Shown piece after piece: positions 22,760 to 35,499 of a stretch of DNA of 64,000 nt (the first letter of the stretch is position 1; each line of letters begins with the position of its first letter). This DNA comes from Ochotona curzoniae (lineage: Eukaryota > Chordata > Mammalia > Lagomorpha > Ochotonidae): contig NW_024467119.1 in assembly GCF_017591425.1 (NCBI RefSeq), forward strand, positions 78,422,894 through 78,486,893, given 5' to 3'. Both the position numbers and the translations under genes were made by a program. Below the pieces are notes generated by a model. The model was not told the DNA's origin and searched no databases. It saw only the letters and a list, made by a program, of their open reading frames with translations.

Positions 22760-25526
22760 TGGACTCATTCAACATTCACAAAACAATAAATGTGATACAT
22801 CACATCAACAAATTGAAAAGTAAAAGCCATATGATCATCTCAATAGATACAGAGAAGGCATTTGATAAAATCCAACATCACCTCATGCTAAAAACCCTAA
22901 ACAAGGTAGACATAGAAGGAACATTCTACAATGCAATTGAAGCAATTTATGAAAAACCCAATGCCAGCATTGTACTAAATGGGGAAAGATTGGAAGACTT
23001 GCCGCTAAAATCTGGAACTAGACAGGGATGTCCACTGTCACCGCTACTCTTCAATATAGTTTTGGAAGTCCTAGCCAGAGCCATTAGGCAAGAAAAGAGA
23101 ATTAAAAGAATCCAAATTTGAAAAGAGGAAATGAAATTATCTCCTTTTGCAGACCACATGATTCTCTACATAGGAGAACCAAAAGACTCAGTCAAGAAAC
23201 TATTGGAACTCATAAGAGACTTTGGCAGGGTAGCAGGATACAAAATTAATGAGCTCAAGTTGATGACACTAGTGTACACAAACAATTCCATGGCTGAGAA
23301 AGAAATTGTAAGTACAGTCCCCTTTCAAATAGAGGAGAGGAATCTTAAATACCTAAGAATTAAGCTAACCAAATATGTGAAAGACCTCTATGACAAAAAC
23401 TACAAAACATTAAAAAAGGAAATAGAAGAAGACCTTGAAAAATGGAGAAACTTACCAAGTTCTTGGATTGGCAGGATCAATATCATCAACATGACAATAT
23501 TACCAAAAGTAATATACAGATCCAATGCATTCCCAATCAAAATCCCAACAACGTTCTTCTCAGAATTAGAAAAGGTGATACAAAAGTTCATCTGGAATCA
23601 CAAAAGACCATGAGTAGCCAATGCTATCCTGAGAAATAGAAATCAAGCTGGAGGAATCACAATTCCAGACCTCAAGACATACTACAGAGCAGTGGTTACC
23701 AAAACAGTCCGGTACTGGTACAGAAACAAAAAAGAAAATCAGTGGAACAGAACAGAAACACCAGAAGGGAATCCACACATATATTGTCAACTAATCTTTG
23801 ACAAGAAAACTGCAAACAAATGCTGTTGGCACAACTGGAAATAGCATGCAGAAATAAAAAGCAAGACCCACATCTGTCACATTATACAAAAATCAGCTCT
23901 AAATGGATCATGGACCTAAATCTAGACCCGGAAACCATCAAACTATTAAAGAAAAACAGAAAGCACACTCCAAGAAAAAGGAACAGGGAAAAACTTCTTA
24001 GAAAAGAAGCCAAAAGAAAGGCAATTAAAGGCAAAATGAACAAATGAAACTACATCAAACAAAAAAGCTTCTGTACAGCAAAGGAAACAATTAGCAAAGT
24101 GAATAAGCAAGCAACAGAATGGGAGAAAATCTTTGCACACTACACAAGTGATAGGAGACTAATATCCAAGATTTACAAAGAGCTTCAGAAACCCAGGGAC
24201 AGCAAACAACAACAACAAACAAAAAACAACACTGTAACAAAATGGGCAAAGGAAATGAACAGACATTTTTCAAAAGAACAGATTCAAATGGCTAACAGAC
24301 ATGAAAAGGTGCTCAGGCTCCCTAGCCATCAGAGAGATACAAATGAAAACCATGTTGAGGTACCACCTAACTCCAGTGAGACTGGCCTACATTTAGAACT
24401 CAACTAACAACACCTGCTGGCGTGGATGTGGGGAGAAAGGCACCATCCTTCACTGCTGGTGGGAGTGTAGGCTAATACAACCACTATGGAAATCAATATG
24501 GGGAGTGCTAAGAGAATTGCAAATAAACCTGCCATATGATCCAGCTATCCTGCTCCTAGGAATATAGTCAATAGAAGTGAAATCTGCATATCAGAAGGGG
24601 ATAAGCAATCCTATATTTGCAGCAGCACAATCTACAATAGCAAAGACATGGAAACAATTCAGATGTGCATCCAAAGAAGACGTGGTTAAAGAAAGTGGTA
24701 CATCTACTCTATGGAATATTATCCAGCTATTAAGAAGAGTGAAATTATACTAGTACAACTAGATGGTCCCAATTAGAGATCCATTATGCTCAGTAAAATG
24801 AGTCAATCACAAAGGGATAAGTAACATAGGTTCTCCCTTATATAAGGAAACCAACATGGAAAGTGTAACTGTAATAATCCGATCCATATTGGTTTTTTTT
24901 TTTTTTGCTGCATCCCATGTATTTCAATGTTTTTTATTTCAATTTTATTTATTCCACATACTTTCTTTTCTCTTTTCGAATTCATTGCTGGCTCATGGAT
25001 TACATGGTAACATCATCTTTCTCAAAAGACTTTTGTATTTCCTTTTTGTCACCCATGTGTTGGTTACTCAGTGGCACTTTGTTTTCATGGTGCTGTAATT
25101 TGTTGTTGTTGTCGTTGAGGCTGTTGTTCTAACTCATACCAGTTGTTGACCTTGTTTCATGGCTTCTCAATTATGGAAAAATATAGTGATGGAGTACTGG
25201 GGTCTATCATATACAGACGTGGGGATATAATGCAACATGCATCCCTGCTTCCAGACAAAAGATGGATTCCCAATGAAACTGTTGGACATGTGTAGACAAT
25301 AGGATGCTGGACTATCTGACATTGTCTGTACCAGCAATGTTGGGGTGCACTTAAATAAGAGACTGATGGAATTATGATTCCCTATGAAGGACTGTAACAC
25401 TGTAGTAAAATGGGGAAAATCAATCGGGGGGTGGGAGTTTGGGAGGAAATTCCAATCTATATGAAATTGTACTACATAATTCAAAAATTCAAAATAAGAA
25501 TTACATATACATAAAGGAAAAAAAAA
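22760..25526 (+). mobile_element. LINE-1, 5'-truncated, with 3' UTR and poly(A)
   Basis: About 2.77 kb of a 6-7 kb family. It starts inside the ORF2 reverse transcriptase (peptide [10 protein letters not shown] readable at about 22786-22815) and lacks the 5' UTR, ORF1 and the ORF2 endonuclease. ORF2-like sequence runs to about 24750, then a 3' UTR of about 770 bp follows with a T-rich stretch (24892-24906), ending in a short A run at 25518-25526. Stop codons and at least one frameshift make it dead. No flanking target-site duplication was found by eye. It is the largest recognisable transposon in the window. Confidence 0.95.
22765..24750 (+). pseudogene. L1 ORF2 remnant (reverse transcriptase to C-terminal Cys domain)
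   Basis: ORF2p is the L1 endonuclease/reverse transcriptase that copies L1 and SINE RNA at nicked chromosomal DNA. Seen here: [18 protein letters not shown] (palm), [18 protein letters not shown] (RT core) and, at 23146-23157, FADH where the family has FADD, so the second catalytic aspartate (codon 23155-23157) is histidine. In-frame stops occur at 23119-23121 and 23611-23613 and again near 24045. The frame shifts between about 23784 and 23820 and again near 24300. [20 protein letters not shown] and KFIWNHKRP match the thumb region. The C-terminal CX3CX7HX4C motif is still complete at 24415-24468. The endonuclease domain is absent. Not functional. Confidence 0.95.
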
Positions 25527-26409
25527 CAGGTGTGCAAGGTAACATCAGCCGCCACTTCCTTCACAAACACACACATTCCCTGTGACCTCAGAGAACTTGG
25601 ACTGGCTCTTATGGACTTCAACTTCCTTTTGGGAAACTTCCCAGATGAATATGAGGTTCTTTACGTTCATATCTGATTGATTGACTGATTGATTGATTTG
25701 AGGAGCTGGCATTGTGGGAATAGGTTATGCATTCTAAGAGGTACCAGCAGTTTTTCTTACACTTCCCACTTCTTTGGTTCATTGTGAGCCTTGAACCACC
25801 AGTCTTGTTCTGATAAAATTTTCACTGTGGCAGATGTCATCATCCTACTACTTTCCTGGCTTCTTTATTTTTTATGTTAGCCATTTATTATTATGTTTCA
25901 TGATACAGTAGCATAGGCATGTGGGTTCTCCTTTTAGTTTTCTCTGTATTATTACAATAATATAGTCATTTAGCAGCAGTCACAAGTCCAGCGTTCTGCT
26001 CTTTAAATGTATCGGGGCATTGTAGACATAAACAATGGTAGAAAGTCTGGCATTCTATTGTCAAGATATATTTACTCTTTCATTGGGAGTGCTTTTATTT
26101 GGGAGTAGAGATGCATACTGCAATGTTCTTCACTACCCAGTATGCTAGTCTCCATTAAACAGTTCATCTATAAGAATGTATGTATGTACATATTTGCCTA
26201 TATATCTATTTGTTTTCTTTTTTCCATGAAGCTTGGCTTAGATCAGAGATGATCCATATTTCCACTCCCTTCTTTTCCTGCCTCTGAGGTAATTCCCCAA
26301 ACTTAGCCAAGGATTCCTTTTGTTTGGCTGCATAGTCTCTACACGAAAGAATTCACTCATTTCTTTGCATTCAATTATTTAATCCAGGCTTCCAATTCCA
26401 GGAAGAAAT
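25527..26409. other. unique AT-rich sequence
   Basis: Contains a short GATT run at about 25676-25697 and a possible SINE-head fragment at 25697-25740 (too weak to call). No gene recognised. Confidence 0.4.
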
Positions 26410-26560
26410 GTGAGTTCGAAGTCAGGCAAACCTGGTCCTATGGCTTACCTTGGGCAGGTTGTATAATTTCTATGAACTTTAGCTTCATTTGCACAATTGG
26501 AGTAACATAGCATATCTCATGGGAGTGAAAAAGGATTATATGGGAGCATTAGTGAAACTG
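26410..26560 (+). mobile_element. MIR SINE
   Basis: 'gagttcgaagtcaggcaaacctggtcc', 'cttaccttgggcaggttgtataatttctatgaactttagcttcatttgca' and 'ggagtaacatagcatatctcatgggagtg' follow MIR in order over about 150 bp. An ancient mammalian tRNA-derived SINE. Confidence 0.75.
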
Positions 26561-27024
26561 TTGGATTACAGAAAGGTATGGCCAAGTTTATTTTCTCTTC
26601 TTCATTACTTCCTGTTTGGCATTGCACCAAAATTTTATGATGCCCAACACATTGCCAAGCTGTGGGGACAGAGAAAGGAATGAGGCTGACCCTTCAAGAG
26701 TCCAGGTGTCTCAGTGAATACTCAAGGAAATCCTCTGAATTGAATGCCCTCACAACTGGTTTTCATGCAAAAGCTGGGAAGTAGAAAATATATAAATGCT
26801 TCTTATTTGTGGGAGTATGGATTCTGCACTCAGTCTATAAGCTAGTGGTGGGTCGTGACGGCCCTTGAAGGCTGACAGTGACCCATTCACTCCTGAAGCA
26901 CTTGTGGCCTATTTCAGGGTGTCATGTTGGAGTATGCCCAATAAGTGGGTTTATGGAAGGCATTGCCTCTTTTTTAGAACAGCTATTCCTTTCAAACTGG
27001 GCATCTCCCAAGGTTGCCTGAAGG
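26561..27024. other. unique sequence
   Basis: Nothing recognised. The 96-codon frame at 26865-27155 runs into the next SINE and is a chance frame. Confidence 0.4.
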
Positions 27025-27264
27025 GGTCTGTGTTGAGGTACAGCCAGTTAAGCAGGCACTCTGGATGTTTCCATCTTGTACGGGAGTGCTGGTTCGAGTC
27101 TTGGTTACTCTACTCCCAATCCAGCTCACTGCTAATGTGCCTGGAAAGGCGGTAGAGGGTGGCTCAGGTGCTTGGTCCTTGTCATCCACATGGGAGACCC
27201 ACGTGAAATTCCTGGCCCCTGCCTTTAACCTGGAATCATTTATGGAATGAGCCAGTAGAATAAA

Positions 27265-27320
<56 letters not shown>

Positions 27321-27390
27321 CATTCTGCCTTCTACATGCATACATTCATAAATAAATAAATAAAAATAAATAATAAATCTTTTAAAATGT
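27025..27390 (+). mobile_element. lagomorph SINE with internal GT microsatellite
   Basis: Head 'tctgtgttgaggtacagccagttaagc', body 'ccaatccagctcactgctaatgtgcctggaaaggcggtaga', 'catccacatgggagaccc', then a (GT)26 run at 27266-27317. The normal tail 'cattctgccttc' follows, then 'aaataaataaataaaaataaa'. The array therefore lies inside the SINE, just before the terminal box. Confidence 0.85.
27266..27317. repeat. (TG)26 microsatellite within SINE
   Basis: A pure 52-bp TG/GT run located between the body and tail of the SINE at 27025-27390, where the family usually has CTCTCT. Confidence 0.95.
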
Positions 27391-27649
27391 TTCCTGAAAT
27401 GCAAATGTAAATTGAAGAGAATATCAATAATTAAGATGATCTCATTTATCACCCAAATAGGGACCCTTCTGAGGGTAAAAGGACATTATTAATCATTATG
27501 CCCAGACATATGTATGAACTGGGAATGCCTTATGCAAACTGGAATATTCGTTCACTCTGTTAATAAGACAAGTACAGTAGAACGGGGGATTGTACTCCAA
27601 GTACAAGGTTTTCAGCAGTGATGCTCATGTTAAAAAATAATAATACTAA

Positions 27650-27897
27650 TAAGAGGTGCAGTGTTTACACGGTGGTTAAGATATCTGCTTTCCACATTGG
27701 AGCACCCAGGTACAAGTGTTGGTCACACTTTCAATTCTAGCTTCCTGCTAAGGTACAAGCCCTGGGAGGCAGCAAGGGGATGGCTTTTGCGAGCGTTTGG
27801 GGAATGAACTAATGGACGGAAGATGCATCTCTCTCTCCTTTTTTTCTCCCTCTCTGTCACTCTGCCTTTCAAATAGATAAATACACCTTTTAAAAAG
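27650..27897 (+). mobile_element. lagomorph SINE with internal deletion
   Basis: Head 'aggtgcagtgtttacacggtggttaaga', 'gcttcctgctaaggtacaagccctgggaggcagca', then a jump directly to 'gagcgtttggggaatgaactaatgg'. The middle (the 'tgcaccc...gggagacc' part) is missing. The tail 'tcactctgcctttcaaatagataaata' is intact. It pairs tail-to-tail with the SINE at 27905-28220. Confidence 0.8.
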
Positions 27898-27904
27898 CCA
27901 ATTT

Positions 27905-28220
27905 TACTTTATTAGTTTTTACTTATTTGAAAGGGAGGGAAAAACGAGAGAGAGAGAGAGAGAGCTTCCATTTACTGGTGCACTACCCAAACGCCCACAA
28001 CAGCCAAGTCTGGGTCAGGCCAGACCCAGGATCTCAATCTTCGTCTCCCACATGGGTGCCAGGGGCCCACACACTTGAGCCATCATCTTCTGCTGCCTTC
28101 CCAGACACATTAGCAGGGATTTAGATCAGAAGCGGAATAACTAGGCCTTGACTGGTACCCCAATATGGGATACTGATATAGCAAGTAGTGTCTTAGTCTC
28201 CTACACCACAACTCCAGCCC
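27905..28220 (-). mobile_element. lagomorph SINE
   Basis: Reverse copy from 'ttacttatttgaaagggaggg' with a short GA run at 27947-27964, through 'gtctcccacatgggtgccaggggccc' and 'cattagcagggatttagatcagaagcgg', to 'gtctcctacaccacaactccagccc'. Confidence 0.85.
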
Positions 28221-28233
28221 TAAGTAAATTAAA

Positions 28234-28566
28234 TATTTTTTTAAAGACTTATTTTATTATTATTGAAAAGTCAGATATACAGGTAGGAGGAGAGACAGAG
28301 AGGAAGATCTTCTGTCCAATGGTTCACTCCCCAAGTGACCACAATGTCAGAAGCTGCTCCAATCCGGGAGCAGGAGCCAGGAGCTCTTCCGGGTCTCCCA
28401 TGTGAGTACAGGGTCCCAAAGCTTTGGGCTGTCCTCAACTGCTTTCCCAGGCCACAGGCAGGGAGCTGGATGGGAAGCAGGACTGCCAGGATTAGAATAG
28501 GCGCCCATATGGGATCCTGATACATGCAAGGTGAGGACTTTAGCTGCTAGGTCTTGCACTGGGCCC
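28234..28566 (-). mobile_element. young lagomorph C-type SINE with target-site duplication
   Basis: Full-length reverse copy from 'ttttttaaagacttattttatt' to 'cttgcactgggccc'. The direct repeat AAATTAAA flanks it at 28226-28233 and 28567-28574, and a similar 'yatttt' continues on each side. It lies against the head end of the SINE at 27905-28220. Confidence 0.93.
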
Positions 28567-28783
28567 AAATTAAACATTTTAAAGTCATCATAATGTAATG
28601 AAGTCGGTCAAGAGATTTTCATTAGCATTAGCTGGTCAATGAAGTCAAGGTATTAGCAAAATACTTTGCAATATTATTCTTTCAATATTCTGCAATATTA
28701 TTCTTATTCTTCTTCAACTTACTCCTCTGTTCTAAATTTCACTCTTATATATACTTAATAATATATATTGACAAAGAAATATG

Positions 28784-28950
28784 AGAGTACTTCAAAAAGC
28801 TCATGGAAATTGATTCAAAAGAAAATTTATTGTGATGCAAAAAAATCTGAAATCTCATGCATAGTGCTTCATAATGCTTGTTTTTCATCCTTTGTATATA
28901 TGATTCAAAATTTTTTTGCCAGTGAAAACTTACCTTTTAATTCACTAGTC
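28784..28950 (+). repeat. mariner-like inverted-repeat element, left part
   Basis: 'gagtacttcaaaaagctcatggaaattgattc' followed by 'gaaaatttattgtgatgcaaaaaaatctgaaatctcatgc'. The same terminal motif and internal order occur at 57424. A right terminus is not obvious. Confidence 0.5.
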
Positions 28951-31189
28951 CATGCGCTTGTATCCTTCTATCATTCAGTCATGAGGAATAACTGTAAGTC
29001 AGAGTGTGTATGCAAACTTTTTTTTTTTCTGACAAGAAGTTCTGGTAAAGGATATTTGATCCAACCAAACTGCTGCTCCATGCCCCGGGATTTTGCCCTT
29101 GAAATCATATCATTCTGGATCCAGTAAGTTAAATTGATTTATAGATCCTTTGACCCAGCTTTTGATGTTCCATTTTCCCTCACTGCTACCTCCCATTTTC
29201 CAAGTTCAAGGTCCTTCTTTAGGACCATCCTCCCAATAGGCAATTCTTCTGGTTTCTTCCTCCAGCTTCTCTTAACTTACCATCTCTTCCCCGGCCTCTG
29301 ATTCCATCTTCTCCTCTTCATGGTGACAATTTCCTTCCTTCAAGCCCCCTTCACTCTTGCCCTTTATCTACGCTGCCACTGCATTATAAAAATAATGGTA
29401 GTCCCATTCTCATCCCAACACAAACCCCAAAAAGTTCCATAGTAAGTCTCTCCCTGTACTTGAATTTGAAGATTTGTAGGATCTTCTAGAATTTGAAGAT
29501 CAAAGATAATGATTGCTCATGTCCCTTTAATACAGGCAATCTGTATGTGGGTCTCTAGATAAGCCACGAGCAACAGAACAGCCATGTACTGAGGACTGCT
29601 ATGTGACAGATAGGCTGGTGAACAAGATGACGTAGCTGCTTCTCACAAGGACCATCCAGGTTGCACGGCAAGGGCTTAGAAGAGTGCTTTCCATCAATTC
29701 GTCTATCTTTCTTCATTTGAATCATTCAGCTGGAATTCTTTATCCTTTATGATCATGCCAGGTTCATCTCTCAGTTTTTTCCAGTCTTCATACCTCCTTC
29801 CCCTACCCTATCTGTCCATCCTGTAGGGCACCACCCATTTCCTCAGACCTTGTGGAACTCTCCCCACTAACTTTATTCCTTTCTTCCCTCTGAATCCTGT
29901 GCTGGTCATTTGGACTGCATCATACACTCTTCCATTCTGTTCTTTGAGTACTGTGCTCACATAAGTCCTTGCCCATCAGCTTATTGCACGTTATGATTTG
30001 TGACTGTGTTGTTTGTTCAACTACACTGAGCCTACCATTGTAGGTGTCTCTGAATTAGTATTCAGTTACCCTAAAATCTGCACAGTGGTTTTGTTGAGGC
30101 AGGGGATCATGGCAGCCTTTGCTTTCTAACATATTTTTTTTCATATTGCTATAATATGGCGATATTATTTTTATAATGAAAAATTACAAATAAAATACTC
30201 CCTTAATTCAATTTAATTGAAATCCAGAAATAATTGTTCTCATTAGGTAGCTAGACCTTGCAAGTACTAGGGCTAATTTAGATCAGATTAGAAAAATTCA
30301 AAAGTGGTTATTAGCATACACCAGCTCCTCCAAATATAAATTGCTCTTTCCCAATGACAGAGCAGATTTTCTGGGGCATGTCTCATTTTGCCCTAGTTCT
30401 ACATTTCCTAGAATACCCTCCAGGGTCAGGCCAAAAGCAGCTGTCAGAAAGGGCTAATATCAGGACTTGGGTATGCATGTGAAGCTTACAGACATCAGCA
30501 TTCGTGGAAGTTTCTAGGAGTTGCCAGCTGGGATCATAAAGGACTTGTCTTTAGTGTAGCCCATCATGGTGTGTTGGGAACGTGACAGGAGTTCTATAGC
30601 AGCAACCGGAGCAGGACTGTGGCTGTTTGGTCTCACCTTTATCAAAACAGAGAGAGCTGATTTGCACAACCCTGTGGGCACACTTCACTGAATTGGCTAA
30701 TGTCTTAAAGTAACAGGAAGGAGAGGTGGGTGGGTGGGTGGACCTCCTGTGAGCTTAACGGGCAGCCTAATTCTGCAGCTGAGTCCAGAAGGTTGGGGTG
30801 ACCCTGAATAAAGAATCAAATCCCTGCCAAGCAGATCTATGCTTTACTCAGCCCCCAATTCCCTCCACCTCCTGCACCCCCCAACTGACTAATTGAGCAG
30901 GGAGTTTTATTGCTTTGATCATCTGTGCCATCTCTTTTTTATCTGTATCTCACTTAACTCTCCCTGGCCCGTGAAGGACAGTCGTGACATGTAGCCCTGC
31001 TGAAATCTGCTAGACTGGTTCAACAGACCACGTGCCTGGAGTATGAAACTACCAGTGTCTCTCCATCCTGGTTGTGCTGAAAAGGAAAGATCAAGCATGT
31101 TCACCCCATTTTTCCCTATAAAGAATTGTCAGAGTGTGTATTCATCCTGGATTGGAGATAATAAGCAGGAGAGAGAAACTCGGCTCAAA
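28951..31189. other. unique sequence, no gene recognised
   Basis: No clear interspersed repeat. Pyrimidine-rich stretch at about 29150-29350; a (GGTG)n run at 30725-30741 within a purine-rich context. Nothing supports an exon. Confidence 0.45.
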
Positions 31190-31526
31190 TTTTTTTGTTT
31201 GTTTATTTTTTAAAATTTGTTTACTTGAAGGGCAGAGTTACAAAAAAAAGGAAAGAGACAGGAAGAAAGAGAGCTTTCATCTGCTGGTTTCACCCCCCAA
31301 AAGATCACAATGACCCAGGGCTGGGCCAGGCTGAAGCCAGGAGCCAGCAGCCTCATCCAGCTGGGTGCGGGGAGCCAGGTGCTTGGGCCAGCTCCCACTG
31401 CTTTTCCTAGGTGTGTTAGCAGGTAGCTGGAGCAGAGGTGGAGCAGCTGGGACTCACACCATTATCCATATGGGATGCCAGTGCAGCAGGCAGTGGTTTT
31501 ACAGGCTATGCCACAGCGCCGACCCC
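31190..31526 (-). mobile_element. lagomorph SINE
   Basis: Reverse copy: 'aaatttgtttacttgaagggcagagttac', 'gctttcatctgctggtttcacccccc', 'tgcttgggccagctcccactgcttttcc', 'gtagctggagcagaggtggagcagc' and 'ccatatgggatgccagtgcagcag', ending in 'ccacagcgccgacccc'. Confidence 0.9.
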
Positions 31527-33479
31527 TAAAATGCTTGTGTTTTAAGATCATGTTGTGGGAGAGTCAAGGGTTAGAAATTTTAGATTTCTGAATGGTATGA
31601 ATAGGCACCAGAAACACTTTCTTTCTCAAAAAAGATATGCCGATCACATTTTTACAGCAAGGTGTCCTAGATGATAAATGTCCTTTTTGGTTCAGCTTCC
31701 ACCATTTCCTTTTCGGGAGAGGCACCATTAGCTGAACTTCAGTGTGCAATGGTGTAAACAACACTCTTGGGTCACTTCCAATTGTGAAATGAACTGTGGC
31801 CAGAACAAGATACGCTGGAGGACTGGGGTGTCCAGAGACTGCAGTCTTCAGCATTTCCCCCTGAGCCATCTGAGTCGAAGGGCTTCCAGGGAGTGGAGAG
31901 GCCTCTGAGTGTGAATTTGGTTCAGGATAAACAAGGCACGTTGCTAGGGGCCTTCTCTTTCCCCAGCAGGGTTACACAAGCACCTTCCCACTTTTTCAAA
32001 AAATTACAAGTTCTATTGATTTAGTGCTCTCCATGCTTCCGTATGATTTATGGGCCAGAAGATGTCTGACAGCATCCAGCCTGCTTGGGGAGGTTGTAGG
32101 CCAAACACAGTGAGGAACTGTAGCAGCATCTCTCTTCCCTTGCAAATAAACCCCTGAGACTCCCACCATCAAATCCACTACTGCTCCATCCAGGTGTCCC
32201 TAGCCATGTGGGAAAGCCAAATTCCAAATCTGCCCACTTTCTCCGCAAATGTCTGTTTCTTTGGAACTGAAATTTTGTGACAGCTGCCTTGTTTTGTTTT
32301 CTGATGGTCTCCTCAACTCTTTCCATCCTCTCGTCTGAGATGTTTAAGTTGTAGCTACACAATGAATTAATGCAACAAGCATTTTGAATATCTATTTTAT
32401 GCCAGCCCTGTGATTTATTTGTGAAGCTAACAAAAATGAACCTGCTCAGACTTAACTTTTCCTTCAGAGAGCTGGGAGTGTGGGAAGTATGCTTCATGTC
32501 ACCTTCCCTGGGGCAGAATGCCACCGAGGAAGAGGTAACTAGACAACAGGGTCCCACACTCCCTAACTTGCTTGGATCTAGATGGAGCCATGTGAATATT
32601 TACGGCTCTAAATGTGAGCAGAAGTGTTGAATATCTGTCTGCCTTGTTCTGTAACTCCTTCTCTTCCAGCACATGCACATGTACACTCCTCTACTCCTTC
32701 ACCTCCATCTGTCTGTACAGAATGAAGCTGAGTTCAAAGGCAACCTTGAAAACCACGTATTGAGAATGGCCAGGTGTCCATCAGCCTGCATCCCCGAATG
32801 ACACTGTGGAAGAAGGACATCTCGTGGCTGATTTACTTGCCCTGAAACCCATTCTGACAATACATGAGCCAATGTATGCACCTTTCAGACCTGTTGATCA
32901 CTGCAGTTCATCTATCCTAACTAGCACAAAGAAAGACAGACAGGTATTCAAAAAAACAGTCATACAACATTGGCAACAAGACAAGTAATGATGACAAGTG
33001 TGGAAGGCTCAAAACTGGAACAATTTTGCAGTGACCACCCTATGACCAGGGACAGGATCTGTATGCAGGGGATGGAATGGAAGCAGACAAAGGAACCCTT
33101 TTGTTAAGCTTAAGTTTGTGTTTCCCAATGCACTGATAGGTATTAAAAGTCAAATACATTGGGATAGAATTGGCCCATCCATAGGTCCATAGAGTTTCTT
33201 TTTATCAGATGTTCTCAAAGACTTGACTAATCTACCATGCCCTGGATAAAAGCTGCTTAAATCCTTCCAGCGACCACCACTTCAACTTTCCAATGAGTGC
33301 CAAGCCCTGAGGCTTTGAGAACTTGCAGAATCCACTCTGGCTCCTCTCTGATCTCATCTCACGCCATGATCTGCAAGAGTTCAGACACTGGAGGACTCAT
33401 TCATCACCGTGCTCCCTGCCTCCACATCCCCCAACCCAAGCATGAACTTCGGAAGCATTTCCTCAAACTGACTTGATCA
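31527..33479. other. unique sequence, no gene recognised
   Basis: Contains a 169-codon open frame at 32048-32557 (-) without any recognised domain. At 32350-32412, 'gaattaatgcaacaagcattttgaatatctattttatgccagccctgtg' resembles a common ancient repeat motif (CAACAAATATTTATTGAGCACCTACTATGTGCCAGGCACTGTG). Nothing else is clear. Confidence 0.4.
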
Positions 33480-33550
33480 AGGAATTTTAATTTGAAGAGC
33501 ATCTAGGAAGACTAGCACTGTGCAGAACACATTTTGAGAAAATGCTGATA
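33480..33550 (+). mobile_element. possible MER5-type hAT fragment
   Basis: 'tttgaagagcatctaggaag' and 'tgtgcagaacacattttgagaaaatgctg' resemble the 3' end of MER5A (CCACACTTTGAGAACCACTG). Short and diverged. Confidence 0.35.
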
Positions 33551-35499
33551 TAGAGAAAACCTTAATTCTTTCTTTAAGACTCTGCACAGGTTCAGAGATG
33601 CACACAAATATAGAGGGAGGTTGTGGTCGCTGTTCCCAGATACTGGGAAGAAAGGAGTAGCCTTTGCTACCAGGTGGAAAACTTTGAGAACAACATGCCG
33701 ACCAGGTTCACAGAGTGAGAAGAAGGCGGAGGGCCAGTTGCCCTGAGGTTTGCAGCAGGTGCTTCCATCTGCAACTGCAGAGATGGTCGTGATAGACATG
33801 AATCGCTACCGAGCTCAGGAGCCAGGAGTCAACAGCACTCGATTGATAAAATCTCTCAGAACTCATCAAAGGCCTGCCCTGCCATTTGACAAATCCATAT
33901 AATTGTTATCAATGGATTTGCTAGGTGAAACAGCAAAGTGTAGGATACTTTTAGCTTTGATGCACCCCCTGCTTTCCTGGTCTCCCTCACACAGCTTCCT
34001 CTAGCACGTCTAACTTGACAGGGTTCACCACGCACTTGAGTTACTATTCCAAGTGAGTTTGGCCATGACTGTAAGGTCCAAAGAGTTTCATTCTCAACTC
34101 TATGATCTTGGAGCATTTGCTACTCACCTTCTAAGAGGTTCTGCATGTCACATAGCTCCACAAAGCAGTCCCACAGAGGACAGGTATCTTAAGGTCACAT
34201 GAATGAGGAGATAGAGTAGTTTATCATGTACAGCTTCCTTCTGTTAATAAACACTGCAAATGGGATAGAATTCATCATTTGCTTTGGAGACACAAAGGGT
34301 AAGTGCTTTGTCCCACCCTACACATCAAGGCACTGCTGGAGCCCACAGAGGAGTGACAGGGCTCCTTCCAACCCATCAACGCTTTTTCTCCCTGAAGAAG
34401 GGCTAGGTGGCTAAATTTTTTTTAAGAGCAAAAAGTTCTGCTTGTAGAAATTAGAGGAAAGCATAAGTGATTCAGTGCAATTGATTGATGCTTAAAGTGA
34501 GTTGAAGTAGAAATGTTCAGTCAACAGACACCAATCTCCTCCACATGAAAAAGCAAGTTTGATTTGCTAGATTTCATTCCATCAGACTATGAAACAAATG
34601 AATCCCATTTAAAGCAAGGATTTCAAACTTCTCCGATCCTATTGATGTGTTACTCCTCATTGCCTCCTCATTTCTAGGCTTGTTAAATAAGGCAGAATAC
34701 CATTTCCCCACATCTGAATGTAGTTGGGACAAGATCTGAAGGAAAAGATTTCCTGGAGATGATTCTTTCTGTGACTCTTCCTTCAAAGTGTCCAGGGACA
34801 AAGAAACAAACCAGATCAGACCAAAGCACCCTAGTTGGAGCCAGGTGCCTTCTCTATCGCTTGCTTTTGCCTCCCCATCTTTATACTGTCTGGTGGAGAA
34901 ACTTTCCTAACAAATGTAGTTTAAGCTAATGGGTTTGTGGTGCCAGAACCCAAGACTTCTAAGGTCAGAAAGCCACAGCCCCACCCTTCCCCAGCCTCAA
35001 GCTTCTGGCTTGGAACAAATATCTCATTTGACTATGTTTGTCTGAAAGGGCTCATGCCTTTGTGGGTCCCTGCCAAGTTGGTCCCAGACAAAGAAGCGGC
35101 TGATTGCACGCACCCCTGAAGCTGAGGTCAAGCCTGGTGCTTTGATGGGTGCACCGACTTCTCCCTTCACAGTCCTGGAACCTTGTCATTTTGGGGAGGA
35201 TGGAGCTAGCTAGTGGGAATGTGCGAGCAGAAAAGAATGTCCCTTCTGTGGCTGTTTGCAGTCACAAAGATCAAATTCCCTTTTCTGGTTGAAAATACAT
35301 GCCATGCTCTGACCTCTGGATCTCCAGTCCCAACCCTCACAGGCTCTCTGGGCTCCGGCTGTGCAGATGCGCTGCAGCTGCTAGAGCGTTTCATGCTCTT
35401 CCCTTGCCCTCTGCATTTTACACATGCCATTTCTATTGCTGGATATTCCTCGAGGAAGGATGAATAATTCTTCCACTGGGAAGCCCATGCCAGGCAGAA
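33551..35499. other. unique sequence, no gene recognised
   Basis: A faint MIR-like stretch on the minus strand may exist around 34285-34345 ('ggtaagtgctttgtcccaccctacacatcaaggcactgctgga'). Open frames of up to 95 codons show no signal. Confidence 0.35.

Noticed and set aside
24892..24906. T-run as an independent element boundary
   Set aside because: It lies inside the L1 3' UTR, with L1-like sequence continuing on both sides.
25697..25750. Fragment resembling a SINE head ('gagctggcattgtgggaatagg')
   Set aside because: Only about 30 bases match and no body or tail follows.
29150..29350. Pyrimidine-rich stretch as a processed pseudogene or splice region
   Set aside because: No homology or open frame; general T/C richness only.
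32048..32557. 169-codon minus-strand open frame
   Set aside because: No recognised domain, no splice or promoter context, and it crosses a segment resembling an ancient repeat.
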